From Schlegelella_A sp038225015 (GTDB lineage Bacteria; Pseudomonadota; Gammaproteobacteria; Burkholderiales; Burkholderiaceae_C): a DNA stretch of 58,277 nt. Of the stretch, positions 16,239-24,676 are shown piece by piece. Numbering within the stretch: the stretch's first letter is position 1; each line of letters opens with the position of its first letter. The translations under genes were made by a program, and so were the position numbers. Location: NCBI GenBank assembly GCA_038225015.1, contig JBBRFB010000003.1, forward strand, positions 1 through 58,277. The letters run 5' to 3'. The notes under the pieces were generated by a model. It had not been told where the DNA came from and ran no database searches. It saw nothing but the letters and a program-made list of their open reading frames with translations.

Positions 16239-17591
16239 ATGCGCGCCGCCGTCATCGGTGCCGGCGTGATCGGCGTCGCCACCGCCTACGAGCTGAGTGC
16301 CGACGGCCACGACGTCACCGTGTTCGAACGGCGCGGCACAGTGGCCGCGGAGTCGAGCTTCGCCAACGCCGGGCTGGTCGCGCCGGGCTACGTCGCGCCC
16401 TGGGCCGCCCCGGGCATGCCCGGCAAGGTGCTGTCGCACCTGTTTCGCGCGCATGCGCCCGTTCGTTTCGGCGGCCGCATCGACGCCGCGACACTGGCCT
16501 GGATGTGGCGCTGGTGGCGCTCCTGCAATCCGCAGGCCTATCGCGCCAACCGCGCCCGCATGCACCGGTTGGCCGAGTTCAGCAGCGAGCGGCTGGAAGC
16601 GCTGACGCAGCGCCTGCATCTCGACTACGAACGGGCCCGGGGGTTCCTCGTCCTGCTTCGCTCGGCGCGCGATCTCGCGCTGGCCGAACCCGGGCTGCGC
16701 GCGCTCGCCGAGCTCGGCCTGCACCTCGATATCGTCGATGCCGCAGGCTGCCGCTCGATCGAGCCGGGGCTCAATGCGGCGATGCCGCTGCATGCAGGCG
16801 TCTACTCGAAGAACGACCGTGTCGGCAACTGTCGCCAGTTCGCCCACCTGCTGCGCAAGGAGTCCGAACGCGCCGGCGTGCGCTTTCGCTTCGGCATGAA
16901 CGTCGAGCGGCTGTTGCCCGGCCGCTTGCCGCGTCTGGTCGCCGTGCGCACGCCGATCGATCCGCGCGAGCAGGCCCCGCCGTCGGCGGAGGTGTCGACG
17001 AGCGTGGCCGATTGGCGTGCCACCCTGCCGCCGGACGGCGAGGACGGCGAGCAGGCCTTCGATGCGATCGTCGTCTGCAACGCGCTCGGCGCCCGACCAC
17101 TGATGCGCCCGCTGGGGCTGCAACTGCCGTTGCTCGCGGTCTACGGCTATTCGCTCACCGCCCCGTTGCGCCACGAGGAGCAGCACCTGCATCTCGAGCC
17201 GCGGGCGGCGCTGATGGACGAGCGCTACAAGGTCGCGATCAGCCGCTTCGGCAACCGCGTTCGCGTCGCCGGCAGCGCCGAGGTCGGCGGCCGCGCCGAT
17301 CGGCAGAGTGCGAGAGCGCAGGCGACGCTCGAGAAAGTGCTCGACGACTGGTTTCCAGGCGTCGCCAACCTGGCGCAGGCACAGCGCTGGAAAGGCGCCC
17401 GGCCGATGCTGCCCGACGGGCCGCCGATCCTCGGCCCGAGCGGCGCCGAAGGGATCTGGCTGAACGTCGGCCACGGCGGCAGCGGCTGGGCCCTGGCCTG
17501 CGGGTCGGCGCGCCTTGTCGCCGACGACGTCGCCGGCAAGGCGACGCCGATCCTCATCGACGGCCTGGGCATCGAGCGACTGCGGTGGTGA
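16239..17591 (+). CDS. DadA-like FAD-dependent D-amino-acid dehydrogenase
   Basis: Membrane-associated flavoenzyme family (DAO/DadA) that oxidises D-amino acids to 2-oxo acids, passing electrons to the respiratory chain. The 450-residue protein begins with the dinucleotide motif AVIGAGVIGVATAYELSADG. It has the DadA-type segments NAGLVAPGYVAPWAAPGMPGK, RWKGARPMLPDGPPILGPS and the C-terminal NVGHGGSGWALACGSA. The ATG follows the amidase stop by two bases, and its own stop overlaps the next gene as GTGA. The trio may act on an amide or D-amino-acid compound, but that is inference. Substrate specificity cannot be read from the sequence. Confidence 0.85.
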   Translation: MRAAVIGAGVIGVATAYELSADGHDVTVFERRGTVAAESSFANAGLVAPGYVAPWAAPGMPGKVLSHLFRAHAPVRFGGRIDAATLAWMWRWWRSCNPQAYRANRARMHRLAEFSSERLEALTQRLHLDYERARGFLVLLRSARDLALAEPGLRALAELGLHLDIVDAAGCRSIEPGLNAAMPLHAGVYSKNDRVGNCRQFAHLLRKESERAGVRFRFGMNVERLLPGRLPRLVAVRTPIDPREQAPPSAEVSTSVADWRATLPPDGEDGEQAFDAIVVCNALGARPLMRPLGLQLPLLAVYGYSLTAPLRHEEQHLHLEPRAALMDERYKVAISRFGNRVRVAGSAEVGGRADRQSARAQATLEKVLDDWFPGVANLAQAQRWKGARPMLPDGPPILGPSGAEGIWLNVGHGGSGWALACGSARLVADDVAGKATPILIDGLGIERLRW

Positions 17592-19246
17592 GCGCTTCGT
17601 CTCTTCGGTCGAAGGCGCGAGACATCGTCCGCGTCGGCTCGCAGATCGAGCGCCTGCCAACCTTCACAGCGGCCGCGACGCGGCGCATCGAGCAGCGCGC
17701 GGCAGGCGATGCGCCACCCTACGCCCTGATGGCGAGGGCCGGGGAAGCGACGGCGCGGCTGGCCCTGGCGCTCGCGCCACACGCCGGCTCGGTGCGCGTC
17801 TTCGCCGGACCGGGCAACAACGGCGGCGACGGCCTCGAGGCCGCGCGTTGCCTGCGCGAGTGGGGCCGTGCGGTGACGGTCGAGCTGACCGGCGATGCCG
17901 CCGCGCTGCCGGCGGATGCGGCCCGGGCACTCGCTCGTGCGCGCGAGGCCGGTGTGCCGATCGACATCGGTCGTGGCGGCGCCAGCGGCCGGGACCGGCC
18001 CGGCGCCGACGGCACCCCCGGGCTGGCCATCGACGCGCTGCTCGGCATCGGCGCCTCGCGCGCGCCGCGCGACGTCATCGCCGAGGCGATCGGCCGCATC
18101 GCCATGCTGCATGCCGGCGGCACGCCCGTCCTCGCGGTCGACGTGCCGAGCGGCCTCGATGCCGACGTGGGCCGGCCGCTGGGGGAGGCCTGCGTCGTCG
18201 CGAGCCACACGCTTGCCATGCTGACGCTCAAGCCGGGCCTCTTCACCGCCGCCGGACGCGACCATGCCGGCGAGGTCTGGCTGGCGTGGTTGCACGACGG
18301 CGACCGAGCCGAGGCGGCACGGCCGGATGAGGCCGGGAATCCCAGGGCTGCCGACGCCGAGGTCGCTGCCTGGCTGGTCGGCTCCGCATTCTTCCGCGAC
18401 CCGATGCGCTTGCGCCGCCACGCCCTGCACAAGGGCAGCTTCGGTGACGTCGCCGTCGTCGGCGGCGCGCCGGGCATGACCGGAGCCGCCCTCCTCGCCG
18501 CCCGCGCCGCGCAAGCAGCGGGGGCCGGCCGCGTCTTCGTCGACCTCGGCTCTGCAAGCGACGACCGCCCGCCGTCGCTGGCGGTCGATGTCATGCACCC
18601 CGAACTGATGCTGCGCTCCGGCTGGTGGCGAAGCGGCGCCGCCGCGGAGTCCACCGTCGTCTGCGGCTGCGGCGGCGGCGACGCAGTGCGCGAATCGCTG
18701 CCGCGACTGATCGCCCTGGCGCCGCAGCTCGTCCTCGACGCCGACGCGCTGAACGCGATCGCGGCCGACACCGGACTGCAAACCGTCATCGCGGCGCGCC
18801 GCGCACGCGGCCTGCCGACCGTGCTGACGCCGCACCCCCTCGAGGCCGCACGCCTGCTCGGCCGCACCGTGGACGAAGTCCAGGCTGACCGCCTGGGTGC
18901 CGCCCACGAATTGGCGGGGCGCCTGCGAGCCATCGTCGTGCTGAAAGGATCGGGCACCGTGATCGCCGAGCCGGAAGAAATCGCCGCCATCGCGGCCACC
19001 GGCAACGCCTCGCTGGCCAGCGCCGGCACCGGCGACGTGCTCGCTGGCTGGATCGGCGGCCGCTGGGCGGCGTCGGCAGCAGCCGGCGGCGGCCACCCGA
19101 CCGGCGAGGCCAGCCACGCACTGTCCATCGTCGTTCGCGCCGTCGTCGAGCACGGACTGGCGGCCGAGCCGCTTCGACCCGGGGCGCTGCGAGCCGGCGA
19201 TCTGGTCGAGGCCTTGCACCGGCTCGCCCGGGGCGCGCCGGCCTGA
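17588..19246 (+). CDS. nnr: Bifunctional NAD(P)HX epimerase / ADP-dependent NAD(P)HX dehydratase
   Basis: Repairs hydrated NADH and NADPH. The 552-residue protein fuses two domains. The N-terminal YjeF/NnrE epimerase has FAGPGNNGGDGLEAARCL, AIDALLGIGASRA and AVDVPSGLDADVG. The C-terminal NnrD ribokinase-like dehydratase has HKGSFGDVAVVGGAPGMTGA, LDADALNAIA, LTPHPLEAARLLG and ASAGTGDVLAGWIGG. The start is GTG 17588, overlapping the DadA stop; a second GTG lies one codon upstream. An open frame runs far upstream through the previous genes and is a shadow. It is often placed near unrelated metabolic genes; here it closes the amidase operon. Confidence 0.93.
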   Translation: MSASSLRSKARDIVRVGSQIERLPTFTAAATRRIEQRAAGDAPPYALMARAGEATARLALALAPHAGSVRVFAGPGNNGGDGLEAARCLREWGRAVTVELTGDAAALPADAARALARAREAGVPIDIGRGGASGRDRPGADGTPGLAIDALLGIGASRAPRDVIAEAIGRIAMLHAGGTPVLAVDVPSGLDADVGRPLGEACVVASHTLAMLTLKPGLFTAAGRDHAGEVWLAWLHDGDRAEAARPDEAGNPRAADAEVAAWLVGSAFFRDPMRLRRHALHKGSFGDVAVVGGAPGMTGAALLAARAAQAAGAGRVFVDLGSASDDRPPSLAVDVMHPELMLRSGWWRSGAAAESTVVCGCGGGDAVRESLPRLIALAPQLVLDADALNAIAADTGLQTVIAARRARGLPTVLTPHPLEAARLLGRTVDEVQADRLGAAHELAGRLRAIVVLKGSGTVIAEPEEIAAIAATGNASLASAGTGDVLAGWIGGRWAASAAAGGGHPTGEASHALSIVVRAVVEHGLAAEPLRPGALRAGDLVEALHRLARGAPA

Positions 19247-19257
19247 TCGGCGGCGGC

Positions 19258-20163
19258 TCAGGCCGAGCCGCTCGCCTTCGCCGTTTCCAGCAGGCCCTGC
19301 GCGGCGCCGCTCTCAGGCACCGTCTCGCCCTCGCGATCGGAGATCTGCTCGAAGCGGTCGGCGATGCGCTCCGCGGCGTCGGCGCCGGGTGCGACGTGGA
19401 CGCCTTGCGTCAGCGTGATGTGGGCGCGCTCGAAGCCGCCACCACCGGCGCACAGGATGGTTCGCGTCGGCGCGTCCTCGGCGACCAGCATGACCAGCCC
19501 TGGCGACACCGCCTCGGGCTCGAACAGCCTCAGGGCCGCCTCGGGAAGCAGGTCTTCGGTCATCCGGGTCGTTGCCGTCGGTGCCAGGCAGTTGACCCGG
19601 ATGCCGTGCTTGGCGCCCTCGATCGACAGCGTCTGCATCAGGCCCACCAGGGCCATCTTGGCAGCGCCGTAGTTCGCCTGGCCGAAGTTGCCGTAGAGGC
19701 CCGACGACGACGTCGTCATCACGACGCGCCCGTAGTTCTGTGCCCGCATGATGTCCCAGACCGCTTTCGTGCAATGCACGGCGCCCATCAGGTGGACGTC
19801 CATCACGAGCCGGAAATCGGCCAATGCCATCTTCGCGAAGCTCTTGTCGCGCAGGATGCCGGCGTTGTTGACGAGGATGTCGACGCGCCCCCACTCGCGC
19901 ATCGCGTCGTCGACCATGGCCTGGACGGCGTCGACGTCGGTGACCGACGCGCCGTTGGCGATCGCCTGGCCGCCGGCGGCCCGGATCTCCGCGGCGACCT
20001 TTTCCGCGGCGCCCGGAGCGCCGCCGGCGCCGTCGACCGCGGCGCCGAGATCGTTGACGACGACACGCGCGCCGCGCCCGGCGAGCGCCAGTGCGTGCTG
20101 GCGGCCGAGGCCACCGCCAGCACCGGTGACGATCGCGACCCGCCCTTCGAATCGAATCGACAT
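19258..20163 (-). CDS. SDR-family 3-hydroxyacyl-CoA dehydrogenase-like oxidoreductase
   Basis: Short-chain dehydrogenase of 301 residues, NAD(P)-dependent. It shows the cofactor motif VTGAGGGLGRQHALALA, the structural NNAG (LVNNAGILRDKSF) and the Ser/Tyr/Lys catalytic set in TTSSSGLYGNFGQANYGAAK. These features and the NDLG after the second strand resemble the dehydrogenase part of multifunctional enzyme type 2 (beta-oxidation), so an acyl-CoA substrate is the likeliest guess. The ATG at 20163 is preceded by AAGGAAAG; ten upstream codons of the open frame are not used. It lies 54 bases after rnr and converges on nnr with an 11-base gap. Confidence 0.85.
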   Translation of the reverse strand: MSIRFEGRVAIVTGAGGGLGRQHALALAGRGARVVVNDLGAAVDGAGGAPGAAEKVAAEIRAAGGQAIANGASVTDVDAVQAMVDDAMREWGRVDILVNNAGILRDKSFAKMALADFRLVMDVHLMGAVHCTKAVWDIMRAQNYGRVVMTTSSSGLYGNFGQANYGAAKMALVGLMQTLSIEGAKHGIRVNCLAPTATTRMTEDLLPEAALRLFEPEAVSPGLVMLVAEDAPTRTILCAGGGGFERAHITLTQGVHVAPGADAAERIADRFEQISDREGETVPESGAAQGLLETAKASGSA

Positions 20164-20217
20164 CTGCTTCTTTCCTTCTTCGTGTGTGTGCAAGACGACT
20201 TAGTCTCGCGCGCCCGA

Positions 20218-22473
20218 CTAGCGACGGGTGGCGCCGCGGGTACCGCCGCGCACCGCCGACGACTTGCGCGCCGTCGCCTTGCCGGCGCGGGCCGCGCCCA
20301 CCGCGCCCGCCGGCCGGGCCTTGGCTTTGGCCTTGGTCCCTGCCTTCACCGCCCGGTCGGTCCCTTTCAGCGCGGCAAGCTCGCTCGCTGCGGCAGCGTC
20401 GATGTCGCCGGCCTTGGCGCGACGCGCGCGCAGAGCGCCGGCGACCTCCTCGGCACCGTCCTTGACCATGCGGAAGTCGATCTTGCGACCGTCGAGATCG
20501 ACCCGGCTCACCTGAACGCGAACGCGCGTGCCGATGACGTAGCGAACGCCGGTGCGCTCGCCGCGCAGCTCCTGGCGGACCTCGTCGAAGCGGAAGTACT
20601 CGCCGCCGAGCTCGGTGACGTGGACGAGCCCTTCGACGTACAGACCGTCGAGCTGCACGAAGACGCCGAAGCCGGTGACGGCGCTGACCGTGCCGCCGAA
20701 TTCCTCGCCGAGATGTTCGCGCATGTAGCGGCACTTGAGCCACGCCTCGACGTCGCGCGAGGCTTCGTCGGCACGCCGCTCGTTGGCGCTGCAATGCGCG
20801 CCGGCGGTTTCCCAGGCTTCGAGCTCGCTGCCCGGCGCGACCACGGGCCGCCCGGGCCGGGCCTCGGCCGACTTGGCAGCCCCGGACTTCTTCTTCGCGG
20901 GTGCCGCGGTGGCAGCGCGCGCCGCCAGCATGTAGCGCTTTCCGGTGAGAAGCGCCTTGATGACGCGGTGCACGAGCAGGTCGGGATAGCGCCGGATCGG
21001 GCTCGTGAAATGGGTGTAGGCGTCGTAGGCAAGGCCGAAGTGGCCGGCGTTGATGCCCGTGTAGATCGCCTGCTGCATCGAGCGCAGGAGCATCGAGTGG
21101 ATCTGCGCCGCGTCGGGGCGGTCTTTCGTCGCCGCCGCGATCGCCTGGTATTCAGCCGGCTTCGGGTCGTCGCCGATCCCGAGACCGAGGCCGAGCGCCT
21201 TCAGGTAGTTCTGCAGCAGTGTCCGCTTTTCCGGCGTCGGGCCCTCGTGTACCCGGTAGAGCGCCGGGTGCTTGGCGCGGGCGATGAAATCGGCCGAGCA
21301 GACGTTGGCCGCCAGCATCGACTCCTCGATCAGGCGGTGCGCCTCGGTGCGCGTGCGCGGCACGATCTTGGCGATATGGCCGTTCTCGTCGCAGACGATC
21401 TGCGTCTCCGTCGTCTCGAAGTCGATCGCGCCGCGCTTGAGCCGAGCCCGCAGGAGCGCGCGATAGACGTCGTGCATGTCGAGCAGGTGCGGCGCCAGCG
21501 CCGCCCAGCGGGCCGCTTCCGGCCCGCGCGTGTTCGCCAGGATCGCGGCGACCTCGGTGTAGGTGAAGCGGGCCGCCGAGCGGATCACGGCGGGGAAGAA
21601 CTGGTAGGCGTGGAGTTCGCCGTCGGCCGCGATCAGCATGTCGCAGACCATCGCCAGCCGCTCGACGTCGGGGTTGAGGGAGCACAGGCCGTTCGACAGT
21701 TTCTCCGGAAGCATCGGAATGACGCGGCGCGGGAAGTAGACCGAGGTCGCCCGTTCGTAGGCGTCGCCGTCCAGGGGCTCGCCGGGCTTGACGTAGTGGC
21801 TGACGTCGGCAATCGCGACCACCAGTCGCCACCCCTTGCCCTTGTCGATCTTCACCGGCTCGCAATAGACGGCGTCGTCGAAGTCGCGCGCGTCCTCGCC
21901 GTCGATCGTGACGAGCGGCACGTCGGTCAGGTCGACGCGGCCCTTGCGGTCGGCCGGCCGGATGGTCTCCGAGAGGGCCGCCGCCTGGTCGAGCGTGGCC
22001 TGCGAGAAGACATGCGGCACCTCGTACTTGCGCACCGCGATCTCGATCTCCATGCCGGGGTCGTCGATCTCGCCGAGCACCTCGGTGACCCGACCGAGAG
22101 GCTGCGAATGCAGCGACGGCGGCTCGGTGAGCTCGATGGCGACCACCTGGCCGGCGGTCGCGCCGGCGATGCCGTTGCGCGGCACGATGATGTCCTGGCC
22201 GTAGCGCTTGTCTTCCGGCGCGACCAGCCAGATGCCGCTTTCGTGCAGCAGCCTGCCGATGATGGGCGCCTTCCGGCGCTCGACGATCTCGAGCAGGCGA
22301 CCTTCCGGCCGGCCCTTCTTGTCGTAGCGGACGATGCGCGCCTTGGCCCGGTCGTGGTGCAGGACGGAGCGCATCTCCTGCGGCGACAGGTACACGTCAG
22401 GCAGTTCGCCTTGCCGAACGAGAAAGCCGTGGCCATCTCGATGGCCCTGGATGCTCCCCTCGACCTCGCTCAT
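20218..22473 (-). CDS. rnr: Ribonuclease R lacking the N-terminal winged-helix domain
   Basis: 3'-to-5' exoribonuclease of the RNB family that degrades structured RNA. The protein of 751 residues starts almost at the first cold-shock domain (IQGHRDGHGFLVRQGELPDV). The RNB domain has TIDGEDARDFDDAVYC (active-site aspartates), PRRVIPMLPEKLSNGLCSLN and HFTSPIRRYPDLLVHR. An S1 domain (VTGFGVFVQLDGLYVEGLVH) and a Lys/Ala/Arg-rich tail follow. Betaproteobacterial RNase R normally has about 75 more residues at the N-terminus forming a winged helix. Here the only ATG is at 22473, and upstream codons run into tRNA-Leu. No strong Shine-Dalgarno is visible. It ends with TAG. Confidence 0.92.
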   Translation of the reverse strand: MSEVEGSIQGHRDGHGFLVRQGELPDVYLSPQEMRSVLHHDRAKARIVRYDKKGRPEGRLLEIVERRKAPIIGRLLHESGIWLVAPEDKRYGQDIIVPRNGIAGATAGQVVAIELTEPPSLHSQPLGRVTEVLGEIDDPGMEIEIAVRKYEVPHVFSQATLDQAAALSETIRPADRKGRVDLTDVPLVTIDGEDARDFDDAVYCEPVKIDKGKGWRLVVAIADVSHYVKPGEPLDGDAYERATSVYFPRRVIPMLPEKLSNGLCSLNPDVERLAMVCDMLIAADGELHAYQFFPAVIRSAARFTYTEVAAILANTRGPEAARWAALAPHLLDMHDVYRALLRARLKRGAIDFETTETQIVCDENGHIAKIVPRTRTEAHRLIEESMLAANVCSADFIARAKHPALYRVHEGPTPEKRTLLQNYLKALGLGLGIGDDPKPAEYQAIAAATKDRPDAAQIHSMLLRSMQQAIYTGINAGHFGLAYDAYTHFTSPIRRYPDLLVHRVIKALLTGKRYMLAARAATAAPAKKKSGAAKSAEARPGRPVVAPGSELEAWETAGAHCSANERRADEASRDVEAWLKCRYMREHLGEEFGGTVSAVTGFGVFVQLDGLYVEGLVHVTELGGEYFRFDEVRQELRGERTGVRYVIGTRVRVQVSRVDLDGRKIDFRMVKDGAEEVAGALRARRAKAGDIDAAAASELAALKGTDRAVKAGTKAKAKARPAGAVGAARAGKATARKSSAVRGGTRGATRR

Positions 22474-22546
22474 CAGCTCGGTTCCGATCGCGGGAGGAGA
22501 TTTGGATGTTGTTTCTTTGATGATAAAGTCCGTGGTTGCCTGAGAT

Positions 22547-22631
<85 letters not shown>

Positions 22632-22650
22632 ACAGCGTGTAGATCGTGCG

Positions 22651-22675
22651 AAGCCCGCCTCGGCGGGCTTTTTTT
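22651..22675 (+). terminator. Rho-independent terminator of tRNA-Leu
   Basis: The stem AAGCCCGC / GCGGGCTT with a CTCG loop (22651-22670) runs into seven T residues (22669-22675) on the plus strand, 20 bases after the tRNA CCA end. It also separates the tRNA unit from the convergent phosphoribosyltransferase gene. Confidence 0.92.
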
Positions 22676-22707
22676 CGGGGTGTCGCCGCGTGCGGGCCGG
22701 CCCGCCA

Positions 22708-23229
22708 TCAGATGACGAACTTCTTCGCCAGGCCGTCGGGCCGGAGGTCGTCGTATTCCTCGAAGGGCTGGTGGATCCAGGGGCTGGTCGGCAGCAGCTC
22801 GACGTAGTAGTCGGGCGTGTAGCTGGAGACGCCCTTGGTCCAGATGACGGCCGACTTCAGCTCGCTGATCGACGGCATGCCGCGCAGGCGGTCGACCACG
22901 GCGCGCAGCGTGATGCCCGAGTCCGAGAGGTCGTCGACGAGGAGCACCCGGCCGGCGAGATCGCCCTTGGGCAGGGTGATGTACTTCGCCATGTCGAGCC
23001 GGCCCTGGATGGTGCCGGCCTCGGCGCGGTAAGAGCTGGTGGCCATGATCGCCAGCGGCTTGTCGAATACGCGCGAGAGCACGTCGCCTGGCCGCATTCC
23101 ACCGCGTGCGAGGCAGAGGATCTGGTCGAACTTCCAGGCCGACGCATGGATCTTGAGCGCGAGCCGCTCGATCAGCATGTGGTACTCGTCCCATGAAACG
23201 TACAGGTGCTTGCCGTCGTCGGTGAGCAT
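22708..23229 (-). CDS. Type I phosphoribosyltransferase (purine salvage, Gpt-like)
   Basis: Transfers a purine base to PRPP, probably xanthine, guanine or hypoxanthine. The 173-residue protein has the PRPP-binding loop VLLVDDLSDSGIT at 95-107. Upstream is the diphosphate-binding ILCLARGGMRPGDVLS. A C-terminal IHQPFEEYDD segment is typical of the betaproteobacterial phosphoribosyltransferase encoded beside purA. The ATG start lies 36 bases after the purA stop, so the two genes probably share a transcript. Exact base preference cannot be assigned from motifs alone. Confidence 0.9.
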   Translation of the reverse strand: MLTDDGKHLYVSWDEYHMLIERLALKIHASAWKFDQILCLARGGMRPGDVLSRVFDKPLAIMATSSYRAEAGTIQGRLDMAKYITLPKGDLAGRVLLVDDLSDSGITLRAVVDRLRGMPSISELKSAVIWTKGVSSYTPDYYVELLPTSPWIHQPFEEYDDLRPDGLAKKFVI

Positions 23230-23265
23230 GCGTTGTCCTTGGCGCGAAAAGGGCGGCAGTCGTCT

Positions 23266-24633
23266 TCAGGCAGCCAGCCGGGACGACGGGGCCGGTGCCC
23301 GGTCGGGCCGGAAGGGGTGGCGGAGCAGGATGGTGTGGGTGCGATCCGGGCCGGTCGAGACCATGTCGATCGGCGCGCCGATGAAAGCCTCGACGCGCTC
23401 GAGGTAGCGGCGGGCATTGAGGGGCAGCGCCTCCCATTCGGTGGCGCCGAACGTGCTCTGCGACCAGCCCGGGAAGCTGTCATAGATCGGCACGCAGGCG
23501 GCGATGTCGTCGGCGTCGAGCGGCAGGATGTCGACCCGTCGGCCGTTGAGCTGGTAACCCACGGCTACCTTGATCTCGGCCAGACCGTCGAGGACGTCGA
23601 GCTTGGTGATGCACAGGCCCGAGATGCCGTTGATGATGATCGAGCGCTTCAGGGCCGCTGCGTCGAGCCAGCCGCAGCGGCGGGCCCGCCCGGTGACGGT
23701 GCCGCGCTCCTGGCCCACGCTCGACAGGTGGTGGCCGATCGAGCCGGATTCGTCGATCGGCAACTCGGTGGGAAAAGGCCCGGCGCCGACGCGTGTCGTA
23801 TAGGCCTTGGTGATGCCGAGGATGTAGTGCAGCTGGTCGGGGCCGACACCGGACCCGGCGGAGGCATTGCCGGCGACGCAGTTACTCGAGGTGACGAACG
23901 GGTAGGTGCCGTGGTCGATGTCGAGCAGCGTGCCCTGCGCCCCCTCGAACAGGATGTTGTCGCCGCGCAGGTGGGCGTTATAGAGCGCGTAGCCGACGTC
24001 GCCGACCATCGGCCGCAGGGCTTCTCCGGCACGCATCGCCAGCTCCATGATCGGCTCGAATTCGAGCGTCCGGCCGTGCAGTGGCCCTTCGAGGGCGGCG
24101 TTGTGCAGGACGAGGAGCTCGCGCAGCTTGGCGGCGAACCGCTCGGGATGCTTGAGGTCCTGAACGCGCAGCGCACGTCGCGCCACCTTGTCTTCGTAGG
24201 CCGGGCCGATGCCTTTACCGGTGGTGCCGATCTTTCCCGTGCCGTTGGACTCGCGCTGCAGCTCGCGCGCCTTGTCGACCTCGACGTGGAAAGGCAGGAT
24301 CAGCGGGCACGATTCGCTGACGAGCAGGCGCGACCGGACGTCGAGCCCCATCGCCTCGAGCCGGCCGATCTCTGCGAGAAGATGAGTCGGGTCGACGACG
24401 ACGCCGTTGCCGATGTAGCAGGCGACACCGTCACGCATGACGCCCGAGGGGATGAGCTGCAGAGCCGTCTTCACGCCGCGGATCACCAACGTGTGACCGG
24501 CGTTGTGGCCGCCCTGGAAGCGGGCGACGACCTGGGCGTGGTCGGTGAGCCAGTCGACGACCTTGCCCTTGCCCTCGTCGCCCCACTGCGTGCCGACGAC
24601 GACGACGTTTCGGCCGCCCTTGTTCTCCGCCAT
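23266..24633 (-). CDS. purA: Adenylosuccinate synthetase
   Basis: GTP-dependent enzyme joining IMP and aspartate on the way to AMP. The 455 residues start MAENKGGRNVVVVGTQWGDE; the GTQWGDEGKGK loop holds the catalytic Asp. GNGVVVDPTHLLAEI, GTTGKGIGPAYEDK, FEGAQGTLLDIDHGTYPFVT and TELPIDESG follow in the family order. The C-terminus is slightly longer than in E. coli (432). I prefer the ATG at 24633, preceded by CGAGG; an in-frame ATG at 24660 would add nine residues. It lies 43 bases after the hisZ stop, the conserved hisZ-purA pair. Confidence 0.97.
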   Translation of the reverse strand: MAENKGGRNVVVVGTQWGDEGKGKVVDWLTDHAQVVARFQGGHNAGHTLVIRGVKTALQLIPSGVMRDGVACYIGNGVVVDPTHLLAEIGRLEAMGLDVRSRLLVSESCPLILPFHVEVDKARELQRESNGTGKIGTTGKGIGPAYEDKVARRALRVQDLKHPERFAAKLRELLVLHNAALEGPLHGRTLEFEPIMELAMRAGEALRPMVGDVGYALYNAHLRGDNILFEGAQGTLLDIDHGTYPFVTSSNCVAGNASAGSGVGPDQLHYILGITKAYTTRVGAGPFPTELPIDESGSIGHHLSSVGQERGTVTGRARRCGWLDAAALKRSIIINGISGLCITKLDVLDGLAEIKVAVGYQLNGRRVDILPLDADDIAACVPIYDSFPGWSQSTFGATEWEALPLNARRYLERVEAFIGAPIDMVSTGPDRTHTILLRHPFRPDRAPAPSSRLAA

Positions 24634-24676
24634 GCCTCGGTCGTGCCCTCGGGTGCTCATGGGGTGCTCGCGTCCG

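Noticed and set aside
15911..17587. Upstream extension of the nnr reading frame through the amidase and DadA-like genes
   Set aside because: Those 559 codons overlap two real genes in other frames; the NAD(P)HX enzyme domains begin only after 17588.
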